From NCBI RefSeq assembly GCF_001514195.1, contig NZ_KQ948734.1:997076-1061075 (forward strand): a stretch of 64,000 bases of DNA, given 5' to 3'. Shown piece after piece: positions 47,701-56,668 of this stretch; position 1 is the stretch's first letter, and each line of letters starts with the position of its first letter. The notes below the pieces were generated by a model. It was not told the origin of the DNA. It ran no database searches and saw nothing but the letters and a program-made list of their open reading frames with translations. The position numbers and the translations under genes were made by a program. Origin of the DNA: Streptomyces griseorubiginosus (GTDB taxonomy: Bacteria; Actinomycetota; Actinomycetes; Streptomycetales; Streptomycetaceae).

Positions 47701-48698
47701 GCGGCCTCCTTGGTCGCCTCGGCCTCCTGGCTGGCCTCGCTGACCAGCCGGGCGACCTGCTCCTTGGCCGTACGGGTGCGCTGCTCGTTGGCCGACTCGG
47801 CGCTCGCGAGGGTCTTCTCCGCGGCCGACTTCGCCTCGGTCAGCACCTTCTCGGCCTCGGCCTGCGCCTTGCGCAGCGCCTCCTCGGCCTCCGCCATCCG
47901 CTGTTCGGCGGCCCGGCTGAGCTCGGTGGCCTGACGGCGGGCGGAGTCCGACTCGGTCGCCGTGGAGGTGCGCAGCTGCTCGGCGTGGTCGGTGGCCTCC
48001 TGGGCCTGCGTGGAGGCGGTCTCCAGGAGCCGCTCGGCGTCCGCTCGGGCCCGCCGCAACAGCTGCTCGGCCTCCGCGCGGGCCGCCTCGGCCTCGCTCT
48101 GGAGCCGCTGCCGGGCCTCGCTGGTGACCCGCTCGGCCTCGGCGCGGGCGGCCGCCATGGCCTGCTCGGCCTCCGCGCGGGACTCCTCCAGGAGCCGGCG
48201 GGCCTGGGACTCGCTGCGGGCGCGCAGCTGCTCGGCCCACGCCACGTTCTCGTTGACGTGCGACTCGACGGTCTGCCGGCGCTCGGCCAGCTCCTGGTCG
48301 AGCTGCTGACGGCGGGTGACCGCCTCCTGGTGCAGCTCCGCCTGGAGGCGCGCGGCCTGCTCGGCGTGCTCCTGGAGGATGCGCTGGGTCTGGGCCCGGA
48401 CCTGGCTCAGCTCGCGCTCGGCGTCCTGGCGCAGCTGGTCGGCCTGGATCTGCGCGTTGCGCAGCAGCTGCTCGGCCTGGTAGCCGATGTCACCGCCGCC
48501 GAACTCGGGCCGGGACATGAGGGTGCGACGCGCCTCGTGCAACTTGGCGCGCAGCACCTCGACCTGGTAGCCGAGGTCCTCGGCGTGCTGGATCGCCTTT
48601 TCCCGCTCGGTCTTCAGCCGGTCCATCTCGGCCTCGAACCGAGAGAGGTGGTCGACGTCAGCCGCCGGCTCTCGCTCCTGGCGTTCGTAGCCCCGCAC
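44787..48698 (-). CDS. scy: Scy polarity scaffold, very long coiled-coil protein
   Basis: Scy organises the tip-organising centre for polar growth, binding DivIVA, FilP and ParA. The protein from GTG 48698 (VRGYERQEREPAADVDHLSRFEAEM) has 1303 residues. After a short heptad region it is a hendecad-type coiled coil with a repeating AEAERLRxEA / EEADRxRxEA pattern, for which a 51-residue periodicity has been described. The tail is KDGGVKAGAAVGAPRSGKPSDS. GGATGGGA upstream of GTG 48698 supports this start; TTG 48728 is alternative. The repetition of Glu/Ala/Arg codons produces huge open frames on the opposite strand, which are shadows. Confidence 0.95.
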   Translation of the reverse strand: MRGYERQEREPAADVDHLSRFEAEMDRLKTEREKAIQHAEDLGYQVEVLRAKLHEARRTLMSRPEFGGGDIGYQAEQLLRNAQIQADQLRQDAERELSQVRAQTQRILQEHAEQAARLQAELHQEAVTRRQQLDQELAERRQTVESHVNENVAWAEQLRARSESQARRLLEESRAEAEQAMAAARAEAERVTSEARQRLQSEAEAARAEAEQLLRRARADAERLLETASTQAQEATDHAEQLRTSTATESDSARRQATELSRAAEQRMAEAEEALRKAQAEAEKVLTEAKSAAEKTLASAESANEQRTRTAKEQVARLVSEASQEAEATKEAAEQIVADARAEAEKIIAEASEKARTLTAEESATQLSKAAKTAEDVLNKAQEDAQRTTKAAAEEAERIRREAETEADRLRAEAHDIAEQLKGSAKDDTKEYRAKTVELQEEARRLRGEAEQLRADAVAEGEKIRAEARKEAVQQIEEAAKTAEELLSKAKADADELRQSATTDSEKVRTEAIERATTLRRQAEETLERTRNEAERQRAEAVELSEEITAAAERSASELREETERAIEARRAEAAEELTRLHTEAEERLAAAEQALTEAREEAARIRREAGEEADRLRTEAAERIRTLQQQAEAEADRLRTEAASDASASRAEGEAVAVRLRSEAAAEAERLKSEAQDTANRVRTEAQAAAERLATEASETLAAAQEEANRRRREAEEYLGSARQEADQERERAREQSEELLASARNRVEEAQAEAVRLVEEADRRATEMVSAAEQHAQQVRDSVAGLHEQAQEEITGLRSAAEHAADRTRREAQEEADRVRSDAYSERERASEDAARIRREAAEETDAAKSLAERTVSEAIAEAERLRSDASEHAQRARTEASDTIAQAEQDASRTRADAREDANRIRSDAATQADTLITEARNEAERLTEETIADTDRLRTETVAEAERLRSETVAEAERVRAESVAQAEQLIGEATVDAERLRAEAADTVGQAQQHAERIRTEAERVRAEAAAAAEELVNSAREEADRTLDEVRKEANKRRQDVAEQVDTLITETTAEADKLLTEAQQQALKTTAEAEAQADTMVGAARTEADRLVSEATVEGNARVEKARTDADELLVGARRDATAIRERAEELRDRITGEIEALHERARREAAETMKSAGDRCDALITAAEEQLAKAQAKAKELVSEANSEAGKVRIAAVKKAEGLLKEAEQKKATLIREAEELKAEAIREARRTVEEGKRELEVLVRRREDINTEISRVQDVLEALESFEAPAGGKDGGVKAGAAVGAPRSGKPSDS

Positions 48699-48845
48699 TG
48701 CGCGGTCCCATCCGTCCCCTGGTCGCAAGTCTTTCCGAACGAGCCCTGTCCATCCGCCGAACGGGGCCCCCGGGGAATGGTGTCAGATCAACGGCGGAGC
48801 ATGGGCTGCCGCCCGCTGCTCGTCCCCCGAAACCCGGACCCCGGA

Positions 48846-49021
48846 GGTCCCGGCGTCAGAGGTGGCGTCGTCCGCCCGAAGGGCGGGCCGTGCGGTGTCC
48901 GGTGCCTGCGATCACAGAGCGCCGGAAGGTCCTCGTGGCGGAACCACCAGGGCCTTTCGGCAACGCGGCGAGCGTGTGTGCCGGGCCTTGCACGGCAGGC
49001 GCCACCTCTGACGCCGAGACC
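48846..49021. repeat. Long imperfect inverted repeat with internal hairpins between scy and the epimerase gene
   Basis: CGGCGTCAGAGGTGGCG (48851-48867) is mirrored exactly by CGCCACCTCTGACGCCG (49000-49016); with one mismatch GGTC/GACC extends the arms to 22 bp. The 132 bases between contain CCGCCC/GGGCGG and further possible stems (GGTCCTCGTGG/CCACCAGGGCC). The whole would fold into a rod about 176 nt long. It lies in a 381-base gap that otherwise holds the promoter of scy. It could be an RNA gene, an attenuator or a terminator complex. Confidence 0.6.
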
Positions 49022-49079
49022 GGGCCACCCCCTTCCGGGAGTGACCGCCCCCAACCCTACCGGCCCATATGTACGAGGG

Positions 49080-49520
49080 TCAGTGCTCAGGTGACTCAAC
49101 AGGCGCCGAAGTGACCAGTTCTGTCAGTACGCCATGGCAATCCTTGGGGTGCAGGAAGGTGATCCGTGACCCCATGGAGCCGCGTCGCGGCTCCTCGTAC
49201 AGAACGCGTACGCCCTTGTCCTTGATGTCGGCGGCCTCGGCGTCGACGTCCGCCGTACCGAAAGCGATGTGGTGGACACCCTCGCCGTTCTTGTCCAGCC
49301 ACTTCGCGACGGTGGAGTCGGGGCGGGTCGGCTCCAGGAGTTGCAGGTAGGAGGCTCCGCCGTCCGAGGTCTCGTTGATCTTGAGCATGGCCTCGCGCAC
49401 GCCCTGCTCCTCGTTGACCTCGGAGTGGAACACCTCGAAGCCGTACGTGGCCCGGTAGAACTCGACGGTCTTGTCGAGGTCGAAGCAGGCGATCCCGATG
49501 TGGTCGATTCGCGTCAGCAT
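49080..49520 (-). CDS. mce: Methylmalonyl-CoA epimerase
   Basis: The enzyme interconverts the (2R) and (2S) forms of methylmalonyl-CoA, next to B12-dependent mutase. The protein has 146 residues of the vicinal-oxygen-chelate fold. Metal ligands are recognisable as H7 (RIDHIGIA), the glutamine in SYLQLLEP, H84-H85 region (GVHHIAFG) and the C-terminal glutamate (VLTELV). It is divergent from the thiolase-meaB pair. Confidence 0.94.
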   Translation of the reverse strand: MLTRIDHIGIACFDLDKTVEFYRATYGFEVFHSEVNEEQGVREAMLKINETSDGGASYLQLLEPTRPDSTVAKWLDKNGEGVHHIAFGTADVDAEAADIKDKGVRVLYEEPRRGSMGSRITFLHPKDCHGVLTELVTSAPVESPEH

Positions 49521-49668
49521 GTAGTCAGTGCAGCGCTCGCGAAACGGTTACGCAACGTGCGCGCGATCACACCGACGGCGCGATGACGGCACGGAGTGCC
49601 ACTCAGTACATTCGAAGTAAACCCTCGTTCACTCCTCGGCAGTGCAGCCGGTAAGGGGATCGCAGCTC

Positions 49669-50871
49669 ATGTCTGGATCGAACAGCACGACCTCGGTGAT
49701 CGTCGCGGGCGCCCGTACGCCCATGGGACGACTGCTGGGCTCGCTGAAGTCCTTCTCGGGAGCCGACCTCGGCGGCTTCGCGATCAAGGCCGCCCTCGAC
49801 CGTGCGGGGATCGGCGGCGACCAGGTGCAGTACGTCATCATGGGCCAGGTCCTCCAGGCCGGCGCGGGCCAGATCCCGGCCCGCCAGGCCGCCGTCAAGG
49901 CCGGCATCCCGATGAACGTCCCGGCGCTCACCATCAACAAGGTGTGTCTCTCCGGCCTCGACGCCATCGCGCTGGCCGACCAGCTGATCCGCGCCGGCGA
50001 GTTCGACGTGATCGTCGCCGGCGGCCAGGAGTCCATGACCAACGCCCCCCACCTGCTGCCCAAGTCCCGCGAGGGCTTCAAGTACGGCGCGATCGAGATG
50101 CTCGACGCCATGGCGTACGACGGCCTCACCGACGCCTTCGAGAACATCGCCATGGGCGAGTCCACCGAGAAGCACAACACCCGCCTCGGCATCCTGCGCC
50201 CCGAGCAGGACGAGTTCTCCGCCCTGTCCCACCAGCGGGCCGCCGCCGCCCAGAAGAACGGCGTCTTCGAGGCCGAGATCACCCCGGTCGAGATCCCGCA
50301 GCGCAAGGGCGAGCCGGTCGTCTTCAGCAAGGACGAGGGCATCCGCGGCGACACCACCGCCGAGTCCCTGGGCAAGCTGCGCCCCGCCTTCACCAGGGAC
50401 GGCACCATCACCGCCGGCTCCGCCTCGCAGATCTCCGACGGTGCCGCGGCCGTCGTCGTGATGAGCAAGGCCAAGGCCCAGGAGCTGGGCCTCGAGTGGA
50501 TCGCCGAGATCGGCGCCCACGGCAATGTGGCGGGCCCGGACAACTCCCTCCAGTCCCAGCCGTCCAACGCGATCCTGCACGCCCTCAAGAAGGAGGGCCT
50601 GGAGGTCTCCGACCTCGACCTCATCGAGATCAACGAGGCGTTCGCGGCCGTCGCCGTCCAGTCGATGAAGGACCTCGGCGTGTCCACCGAAAAGGTGAAC
50701 GTGAACGGCGGCGCGATCGCCCTGGGCCACCCCATCGGGATGTCCGGCGCCCGTCTCGTGCTGCACCTGGCCCTGGAGCTCAAGCGGCGCGGCGGCGGCG
50801 TCGGCGCGGCCGCCCTGTGCGGCGGCGGCGGTCAGGGTGACGCGATGGTCGTGCGGGTACCCAAGGCCTGA
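49669..50871 (+). CDS. Acetyl-CoA C-acetyltransferase (thiolase)
   Basis: The enzyme condenses two acetyl-CoA to acetoacetyl-CoA or cleaves the product. The protein from ATG 49669 ([21 protein letters not shown]) has 400 residues. The nucleophile cysteine lies in [12 protein letters not shown] (near residue 89). [20 protein letters not shown] carries the catalytic His, and [12 protein letters not shown] carries the second Cys. AAGGGGAT at 49653 sets the start. meaB follows after 34 bases. Confidence 0.95.
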   Translation: MSGSNSTTSVIVAGARTPMGRLLGSLKSFSGADLGGFAIKAALDRAGIGGDQVQYVIMGQVLQAGAGQIPARQAAVKAGIPMNVPALTINKVCLSGLDAIALADQLIRAGEFDVIVAGGQESMTNAPHLLPKSREGFKYGAIEMLDAMAYDGLTDAFENIAMGESTEKHNTRLGILRPEQDEFSALSHQRAAAAQKNGVFEAEITPVEIPQRKGEPVVFSKDEGIRGDTTAESLGKLRPAFTRDGTITAGSASQISDGAAAVVVMSKAKAQELGLEWIAEIGAHGNVAGPDNSLQSQPSNAILHALKKEGLEVSDLDLIEINEAFAAVAVQSMKDLGVSTEKVNVNGGAIALGHPIGMSGARLVLHLALELKRRGGGVGAAALCGGGGQGDAMVVRVPKA

Positions 50872-50905
50872 GTTCCCGTACGTCGTCGGTGTGAACGGAG
50901 CTGTG

Positions 50906-51862
50906 ATGCAGGACGTCTCCTCGCTGGTCGCCCTGGCCAGGGAAGGCAGGCCGCGGGCCGTGGCCCGGCTGATCTCCCTCGTGGAGGGGGCGTCCCCGCA
51001 GCTGAGGGAGGTCATGCAGACCCTGGCCCCGCTCACCGGCAACGCGTACGTGGTCGGCCTCACCGGCTCGCCCGGCGTCGGCAAGTCGACGTCCACCTCG
51101 GCCCTGGTGACCGCGTACCGCAAGCAGGACAGGCGGGTCGGCGTCCTGGCCGTCGACCCGTCGTCCCCCTTCTCCGGCGGGGCCCTGCTCGGCGACCGGG
51201 TCCGCATGTCGGAGCACGCCTCCGACCCCGGCGTCTACATCCGCTCCATGGCCACCCGCGGCCACCTCGGCGGCCTCGCCTGGTCCGCCCCGCAGGCCAT
51301 CCGGGTCCTGGACGCGGCGGGCTGCGACGTGATCCTGGTCGAGACGGTCGGCGTGGGCCAGTCGGAGGTCGAGATCGCCTCGCAGGCCGACACCTCCGTG
51401 GTGCTGCTCGCGCCCGGCATGGGCGACGGCATCCAGGCCGCCAAGGCCGGAATCCTGGAGATCGGCGACGTCTACGTCGTCAACAAGGCCGACCGCGACG
51501 GCGCCGACGCCACCGCCCGCGAGCTCAACCACATGCTGGGCCTCGGCGAGTCCCGCAGGCCCGGCGACTGGCGCCCGCCGATCGTCAAGACCGTCGCCTC
51601 CCGCGGTGAGGGCGTCGACGAGGTCGTGGAGGCCCTGGAGAAGCACCGCGCGTGGATGGAGGAGCACGGTGTCCTCGCCGAGCGCCGGCGCGCCCGTGCC
51701 GCCCACGAGGTCGAGGCGATCGCCCTCACCGCCCTGCGCGAGCGCATCGGCGACCTGCGCGGCGACCGGCGCCTGGACGCCCTCGCGGAGCGGATCGTGG
51801 CCGGACTGCTCGACCCCTACCGGGCGGCCGACGAACTCGTGAACGGCCTGACCCAGGGCTGA
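50906..51862 (+). CDS. meaB: Methylmalonyl-CoA mutase-associated GTPase MeaB
   Basis: MeaB is a G-protein chaperone that gates cofactor loading and protects the B12-dependent mutase. The protein has 318 residues from ATG 50906 (MQDVSSLVALAREGRPRAVARLISLVE). P-loop GSPGVGKST is at about 54-62, and DPSSPFSGGALLGDRVRM and ETVGVGQSE (switch/Walker B) follow, with NKAD as the guanine motif. CGGAG at 50896 sets the start. Clustering with epimerase supports methylmalonyl-CoA metabolism. Confidence 0.95.
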   Translation: MQDVSSLVALAREGRPRAVARLISLVEGASPQLREVMQTLAPLTGNAYVVGLTGSPGVGKSTSTSALVTAYRKQDRRVGVLAVDPSSPFSGGALLGDRVRMSEHASDPGVYIRSMATRGHLGGLAWSAPQAIRVLDAAGCDVILVETVGVGQSEVEIASQADTSVVLLAPGMGDGIQAAKAGILEIGDVYVVNKADRDGADATARELNHMLGLGESRRPGDWRPPIVKTVASRGEGVDEVVEALEKHRAWMEEHGVLAERRRARAAHEVEAIALTALRERIGDLRGDRRLDALAERIVAGLLDPYRAADELVNGLTQG

Positions 51863-51883
51863 CGCACTGATACGTTGACCGAC

Positions 51884-51904
51884 ATGTTCCTCCTCCTGGC
51901 GTAG
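51884..51904 (+). CDS. Leader peptide MFLLLA in front of the MFS gene (leaderless)
   Basis: ATG TTC CTC CTC CTG GCG TAG encodes a six-residue peptide. -35 CTGACC (51848-51853), 17 bases, -10 TACGTT (51871-51876) and 7 bases place the transcript start at the A of the ATG, so translation would be leaderless. A hairpin follows. This layout resembles ribosome-mediated attenuators ahead of streptomycete resistance or transporter genes. Expression is not proven. Confidence 0.55.
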   Translation: MFLLLA

Positions 51905-51914
51905 CGGCCGCCCC

Positions 51915-51957
51915 GAGCCACGGTCCGAGCACACCGTTCCCGTGGCTCCTCGGTGTC
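51915..51957 (+). promoter_or_regulatory. Attenuator-like competing hairpins before the MFS gene
   Basis: Hairpin A joins GAGCCACGG (51915-51923) with CCGTGGCTC (51940-51948). A second pairing joins ACACCG in its loop (about 51931) with CGGTGT (51951-51956), just past A. The two overlap in a way that would let a stalled or fast ribosome on the leader peptide choose between them. The MFS ribosome site lies about 20 bases downstream. Confidence 0.5.
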
Positions 51958-51986
51958 CCCGCCCACGCCTCCTTCGAGGAACCACC

Positions 51987-53210
51987 ATGTCTGCCTCCTA
52001 CGGGCGCGTCCTGCGCCTTCCGCATGCCCGCCGCACCTTCGCCGCCGCCCTGCTCGGCAGGCTGTCGTACGGCGTCGTCCCGCTGTCCGTGATGCTCTCC
52101 GTGCTCCGGGCCTCGGGCTCCTACGCGGTCGCCGGTGCCGTGATGGCGCTCTTCGGCGCCACCGTCGTCCTCCTGGCACCCGCACGCGCCGCGCTCGTCG
52201 ACCGCTACGGGCCGCACCGGGCGCTCGTGCCCCTGCCGGCCGCCCACCTCGCCCTGCTGGGGACGCTCACGGTCGCCCTCTGGCGTCCCGGCGCGCCACC
52301 CGTCCTCCTGGGCGCCCTCGCCGCCCTCGCCGGGGCCTGCGCCCCGCCGCTCGGCCCCACCATGCGGGCCGTGTGGTCGCGCCTGGCCCAGGAGGACAAG
52401 GCACTGCTCCAACGGGCGTACAGCCTCGACGGGGTGGCCGAGGAACTGCTCTTCGTCTCGGGTCCGCTGCTGGTCGGCGTCCTCGTCGCAGTCGCCCCGC
52501 CGACCGCCGGGATCCTCTTCGGGGCGGCCCTGATGCTGGTGGGCACGGCCGGGTTCGTGCGGTCGCCCGCGGTACGGGCGGTGCCGGCGGCCGGTCCCGT
52601 CACCGTACGGCGGGACCGGGGCGGCCGTCGGGTACTGCGCCGGGTCGGCCGTCCCGTGGCCGCAGCCGCGTCCGTGGGGCTCGCGATCGGGGTGCTGGAC
52701 CTGCTCGTCGTGGTCTTCGCCGAACGGCACGGGCACGGCGGGGCGAGCGTCGCCTGGGTCCTGGCCGCGCTGTCCGCCGGCAGCGCGGTCGGCGGCATGC
52801 TGAACGGGGCGGTGAACTGGCGGGCCCCCGCACGCACCCGGCTGGCCGCACTGACCCTGTGCCTCGGCCTGGCCCTGCTCGGCGCAGGGTGCGCCCCCGG
52901 CCTCGGCACGCTGGCCCTGTTCGTCTCGGGCGCCGGGTTCTTCGTGTCGCCGGCTCTCACCACCGCGTACCTCATCGCCGACGAGGCCGTCGCCCCGGAG
53001 GCCCGTACGCGGGCCGGGGCCTGGGTCAACACGGCGGTCAACGCCGGGAGCACGGGCGGGACGGCCCTGGCCGGGGCCCTCGCGGGGCGGCTGCCGGTGG
53101 CCGTGTGCTTCGCGGTGACGGGCGGGGTGGTCGCCGTGGCGGCGGGCCTGGTCATGGCGCAGGGCGCCCGGGTCAGGGGCGCCCTGCGCGAGGAGGTGGC
53201 TGTGCGGTGA
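51987..53210 (+). CDS. Major facilitator superfamily transporter
   Basis: From ATG 51987 (MSASYGRVLRLPHARRTFAAAL) the protein has 407 residues and about 12 hydrophobic segments. The MFS loop 2-3 motif appears as VDRYGPHRALVPLPAAH. Predicted topology and sequence are those of small-molecule exporters, but no substrate can be inferred. GAGGAA at 51975 sets the start. It converges on the PepSY gene with 7 bases between stops. Confidence 0.85.
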   Translation: MSASYGRVLRLPHARRTFAAALLGRLSYGVVPLSVMLSVLRASGSYAVAGAVMALFGATVVLLAPARAALVDRYGPHRALVPLPAAHLALLGTLTVALWRPGAPPVLLGALAALAGACAPPLGPTMRAVWSRLAQEDKALLQRAYSLDGVAEELLFVSGPLLVGVLVAVAPPTAGILFGAALMLVGTAGFVRSPAVRAVPAAGPVTVRRDRGGRRVLRRVGRPVAAAASVGLAIGVLDLLVVVFAERHGHGGASVAWVLAALSAGSAVGGMLNGAVNWRAPARTRLAALTLCLGLALLGAGCAPGLGTLALFVSGAGFFVSPALTTAYLIADEAVAPEARTRAGAWVNTAVNAGSTGGTALAGALAGRLPVAVCFAVTGGVVAVAAGLVMAQGARVRGALREEVAVR

Positions 53211-53217
53211 CGGCGGG

Positions 53218-53844
53218 TCAGTCCTCGTCGCGGTCCTGGGTGACCCGGCCCGCGTCGAGGGCGACCTTCCACTCGCCGTGCTTGCCGTCCTTGACGGTCT
53301 CCGCGGACCAGGCGACGGCGCCGTTGTCGTCGTCGAGGCCGACCTCGGTGACCGTGCCCTTCGCGGCGGCGGCCAGCGCGGCCTCGCGGGCGTCGGTCGA
53401 CGCGCCCTTCACGGCGGCGAGTTCGGCGCGGTCGTCGCTGTCCTTGTCGTCGTCCGCGTCGCGCTGGGCGCCGAGGACCTTGCCGGAGTCGGGCGCGATC
53501 CGCACGTCGTGCTCGGAGCCGTCGCCCCGGACGACGGTCACCTCCCATGCGCCGGCGCCGTCGTCCTCGAAGTCGGCGGCCAGGGCGGTGCCCGGGGTGT
53601 GCTTCAGGGCGGCGGCGATCGCCTCGGCCGCGGTGACGCTCCCGCGGGGGGCCGCCGTACGGTCGTCGTCCGCGGAGTCGCCGGTCGCCGACTCGTCGTC
53701 ACGGTCCGCTGCCGCCCGGGCGTTCGTGTCGGCCTGGCGCTGCGTCGCCGTCGCCTCGTCGTCCCCCGCGTCGAAGGCCGCGACGGTGCCGCCCGCGGCG
53801 AGCGCGGCGGCGGTGAGGGTGGCGATGACGATGTTGCGCTTCAT
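53218..53844 (-). CDS. Secreted or membrane-anchored PepSY-domain protein
   Basis: From ATG 53844 (MKRNIVIATLTAAALAAGGTVAAF) the protein has 208 residues with an N-terminal signal or anchor segment. Two PepSY units follow: SVTAAEAIAAALKHTPG...WEVTVVRGDGSEHDVRIAPDSGKVLG, and DAREAALAAAAKGTVTEVGLDD...GEWKVALDAGRV. The linkers are Asp/Ala-rich. GGGAGGAA before the ATG decides against an upstream start at 53895. It is divergent from a two-component system, whose ligand or substrate it may be. Confidence 0.88.
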   Translation of the reverse strand: MKRNIVIATLTAAALAAGGTVAAFDAGDDEATATQRQADTNARAAADRDDESATGDSADDDRTAAPRGSVTAAEAIAAALKHTPGTALAADFEDDGAGAWEVTVVRGDGSEHDVRIAPDSGKVLGAQRDADDDKDSDDRAELAAVKGASTDAREAALAAAAKGTVTEVGLDDDNGAVAWSAETVKDGKHGEWKVALDAGRVTQDRDED

Positions 53845-53910
53845 GAGGGTTCCTCCCGAGCGGATCGGCTTCGTTCGCTTTTCGACGACAACCACGCTGC
53901 CGGACCCACG

Positions 53911-53948
53911 CTGAAGCAGACCTGAAGCCTCCTGAAGGCGTCTTCAGG
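53911..53948. promoter_or_regulatory. Repeated CTGAAG operator between the PepSY gene and the two-component system
   Basis: CTGAAG occurs at 53911, 53922 and 53932, about one helix turn apart, and inverted as CTTCAG at 53942. The last two form the perfect palindrome CCTGAAG-GCGT-CTTCAGG (53931-53948). Direct repeats with 10-11-bp spacing are typical sites for OmpR-type regulators, so the adjacent response regulator probably binds here and controls both directions. Confidence 0.7.
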
Positions 53949-53970
53949 TTCGCTTTGCCACCCTGTACGC

Positions 53971-54635
53971 ATGCGCCTGCTGATCGTCGAGGACGAGAAA
54001 CGACTCGCCGTGTCCCTCGCCAAGGGCCTCACCGCCGAGGGCTACGCCGTCGACGTCGTCCACGACGGCCGGGAGGGACTGCACCGGGCGACCGAGGGGT
54101 CGTACGACCTGGTGATCCTCGACATCATGCTGCCCGGCCTCAACGGCTACCGGGTCTGTGCCGCCCTGCGCGCGGCCGGCCACGAGGTGCCGATCCTGAT
54201 GCTCACCGCCAAGGACGGCGAGTACGACGAGGCGGAGGGCCTGGACACCGGCGCCGACGACTACCTGACCAAGCCCTTCTCCTACGTCGTCCTCGTGGCC
54301 CGCATCAAGGCCCTGCTGCGGCGGCGCGGAAACGGGTCCGGGGCGTCCCCGGTGCTCGAACTCGGCGGTCTGCGCATCGACACCGCCGCCCGCCGCGTCC
54401 TCCTCGACGGCACCGAAGTGACCCTCACCGCCAAGGAGTTCTCCGTCCTCGAACAGCTCGCGGTGCGGGCCGGCGAGGTGGTCTCCAAGGCGCAGATCCT
54501 GGAGCACGTCTGGGACTTCGCGTACGACGGCGACCCCAACATCGTCGAGGTGTACGTCAGCACCCTGCGCCGGAAGCTGGACGCGGGGCTGATCCGCACG
54601 GTCCGGGGCGCCGGGTACCGGCTGGAGGCCGGCCG

Positions 54636-54639
<4 letters not shown>
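53971..54639 (+). CDS. OmpR-family response regulator
   Basis: The 222-residue protein begins MRLLIVEDEKRLAVSLAKGL. The receiver has the acidic pair (VEDE), the phospho-Asp in DLVILDIMLPG (near residue 51) and the switch Lys in LTKPFSYVVL. The winged-helix DNA-binding domain spans about 125-220 (LTAKEFSVLEQL, VYVSTLRRKLD). No Shine-Dalgarno is visible before ATG 53971, so translation may be leaderless. The TGA overlaps the kinase GTG (GTGA). Confidence 0.93.
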
Positions 54640-56030
<1,391 letters not shown>

Positions 56031-56099
56031 CGCCTATGGGGTGCCTCGCTGTGCCGTTCGGCGTCTGTCTCGCGGTCGGGCGGGGCTGGTCCTCGGGGC

Positions 56100-56576
56100 C
56101 TACGGGCGGCCCCGGTGACCCCTCAGGTGCTCCGCCACCGGCTTGAGCGCCTTGCTCAGTTCCGCCAGTGACTCGTCGGTCTGAAGGTCGATGAAGTGCC
56201 GCCGCACGGACGCCACATGATGGGGCGCGACCTTCTTCATCGTCTCCATGCCGTGCTCGGTCAGGACCGCGTACAGACCGCGGCGGTCGGACTCGCAGTT
56301 CTCGCGCCGGACCAGGTCCGCGTTCTCCATGCGGGTGATCTGGTGCGAGAGCCGGCTCTTGGACTGGAGGGTGGCGGAGGCGAGGTCGCTCATCCGCATC
56401 CGTACGCCCTCCGACTCGGAGAGATTGACCAGGATCTCGTAGTCGTTCATCGTCAGGCCGAACGGCTGGAGGTCCCTTTCGAGCTGATACGTCAACAGCC
56501 TGTTGACCTCCAGGTGGGTGCGCCAGGCGCACTGCTCCGCATCGGTCAGCCAGCGGGTGGCCGTCTCGGTCTCCAT
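56100..56576 (-). CDS. MarR-family transcriptional regulator
   Basis: The 158-residue protein has a winged-helix core with the dimer helices at both ends. The recognition region reads MRMSDLASATLQSKSRLSHQITRMENADLVRRENCESDRRGLYAVLTEHG. On the minus strand TAGACT ends six bases before the ATG, so the transcript may be almost leaderless. ACCT-AAA-AGGT (56588-56598) is a small operator-like palindrome at that promoter. It lies between the kinase and the AIM24 cluster; targets are unknown. Confidence 0.9.
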   Translation of the reverse strand: METETATRWLTDAEQCAWRTHLEVNRLLTYQLERDLQPFGLTMNDYEILVNLSESEGVRMRMSDLASATLQSKSRLSHQITRMENADLVRRENCESDRRGLYAVLTEHGMETMKKVAPHHVASVRRHFIDLQTDESLAELSKALKPVAEHLRGHRGRP

Positions 56577-56668
56577 GAATGAAGTCTACCTAAAAGGTTG
56601 AAAGGCGAACTAATGAGGGTCATGTGACGGTGCGCACACGTTCGATGTCACACTCCGCAGACTACCGC

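Noticed and set aside
44715..49094. A 1459-codon open frame on the plus strand opposite scy
   Set aside because: It is the antisense image of the repetitive coiled coil of scy. Its product is Leu/Gly/Arg-rich low complexity with no ribosome site, while scy and filP have clear heptad and hendecad patterns on the minus strand.
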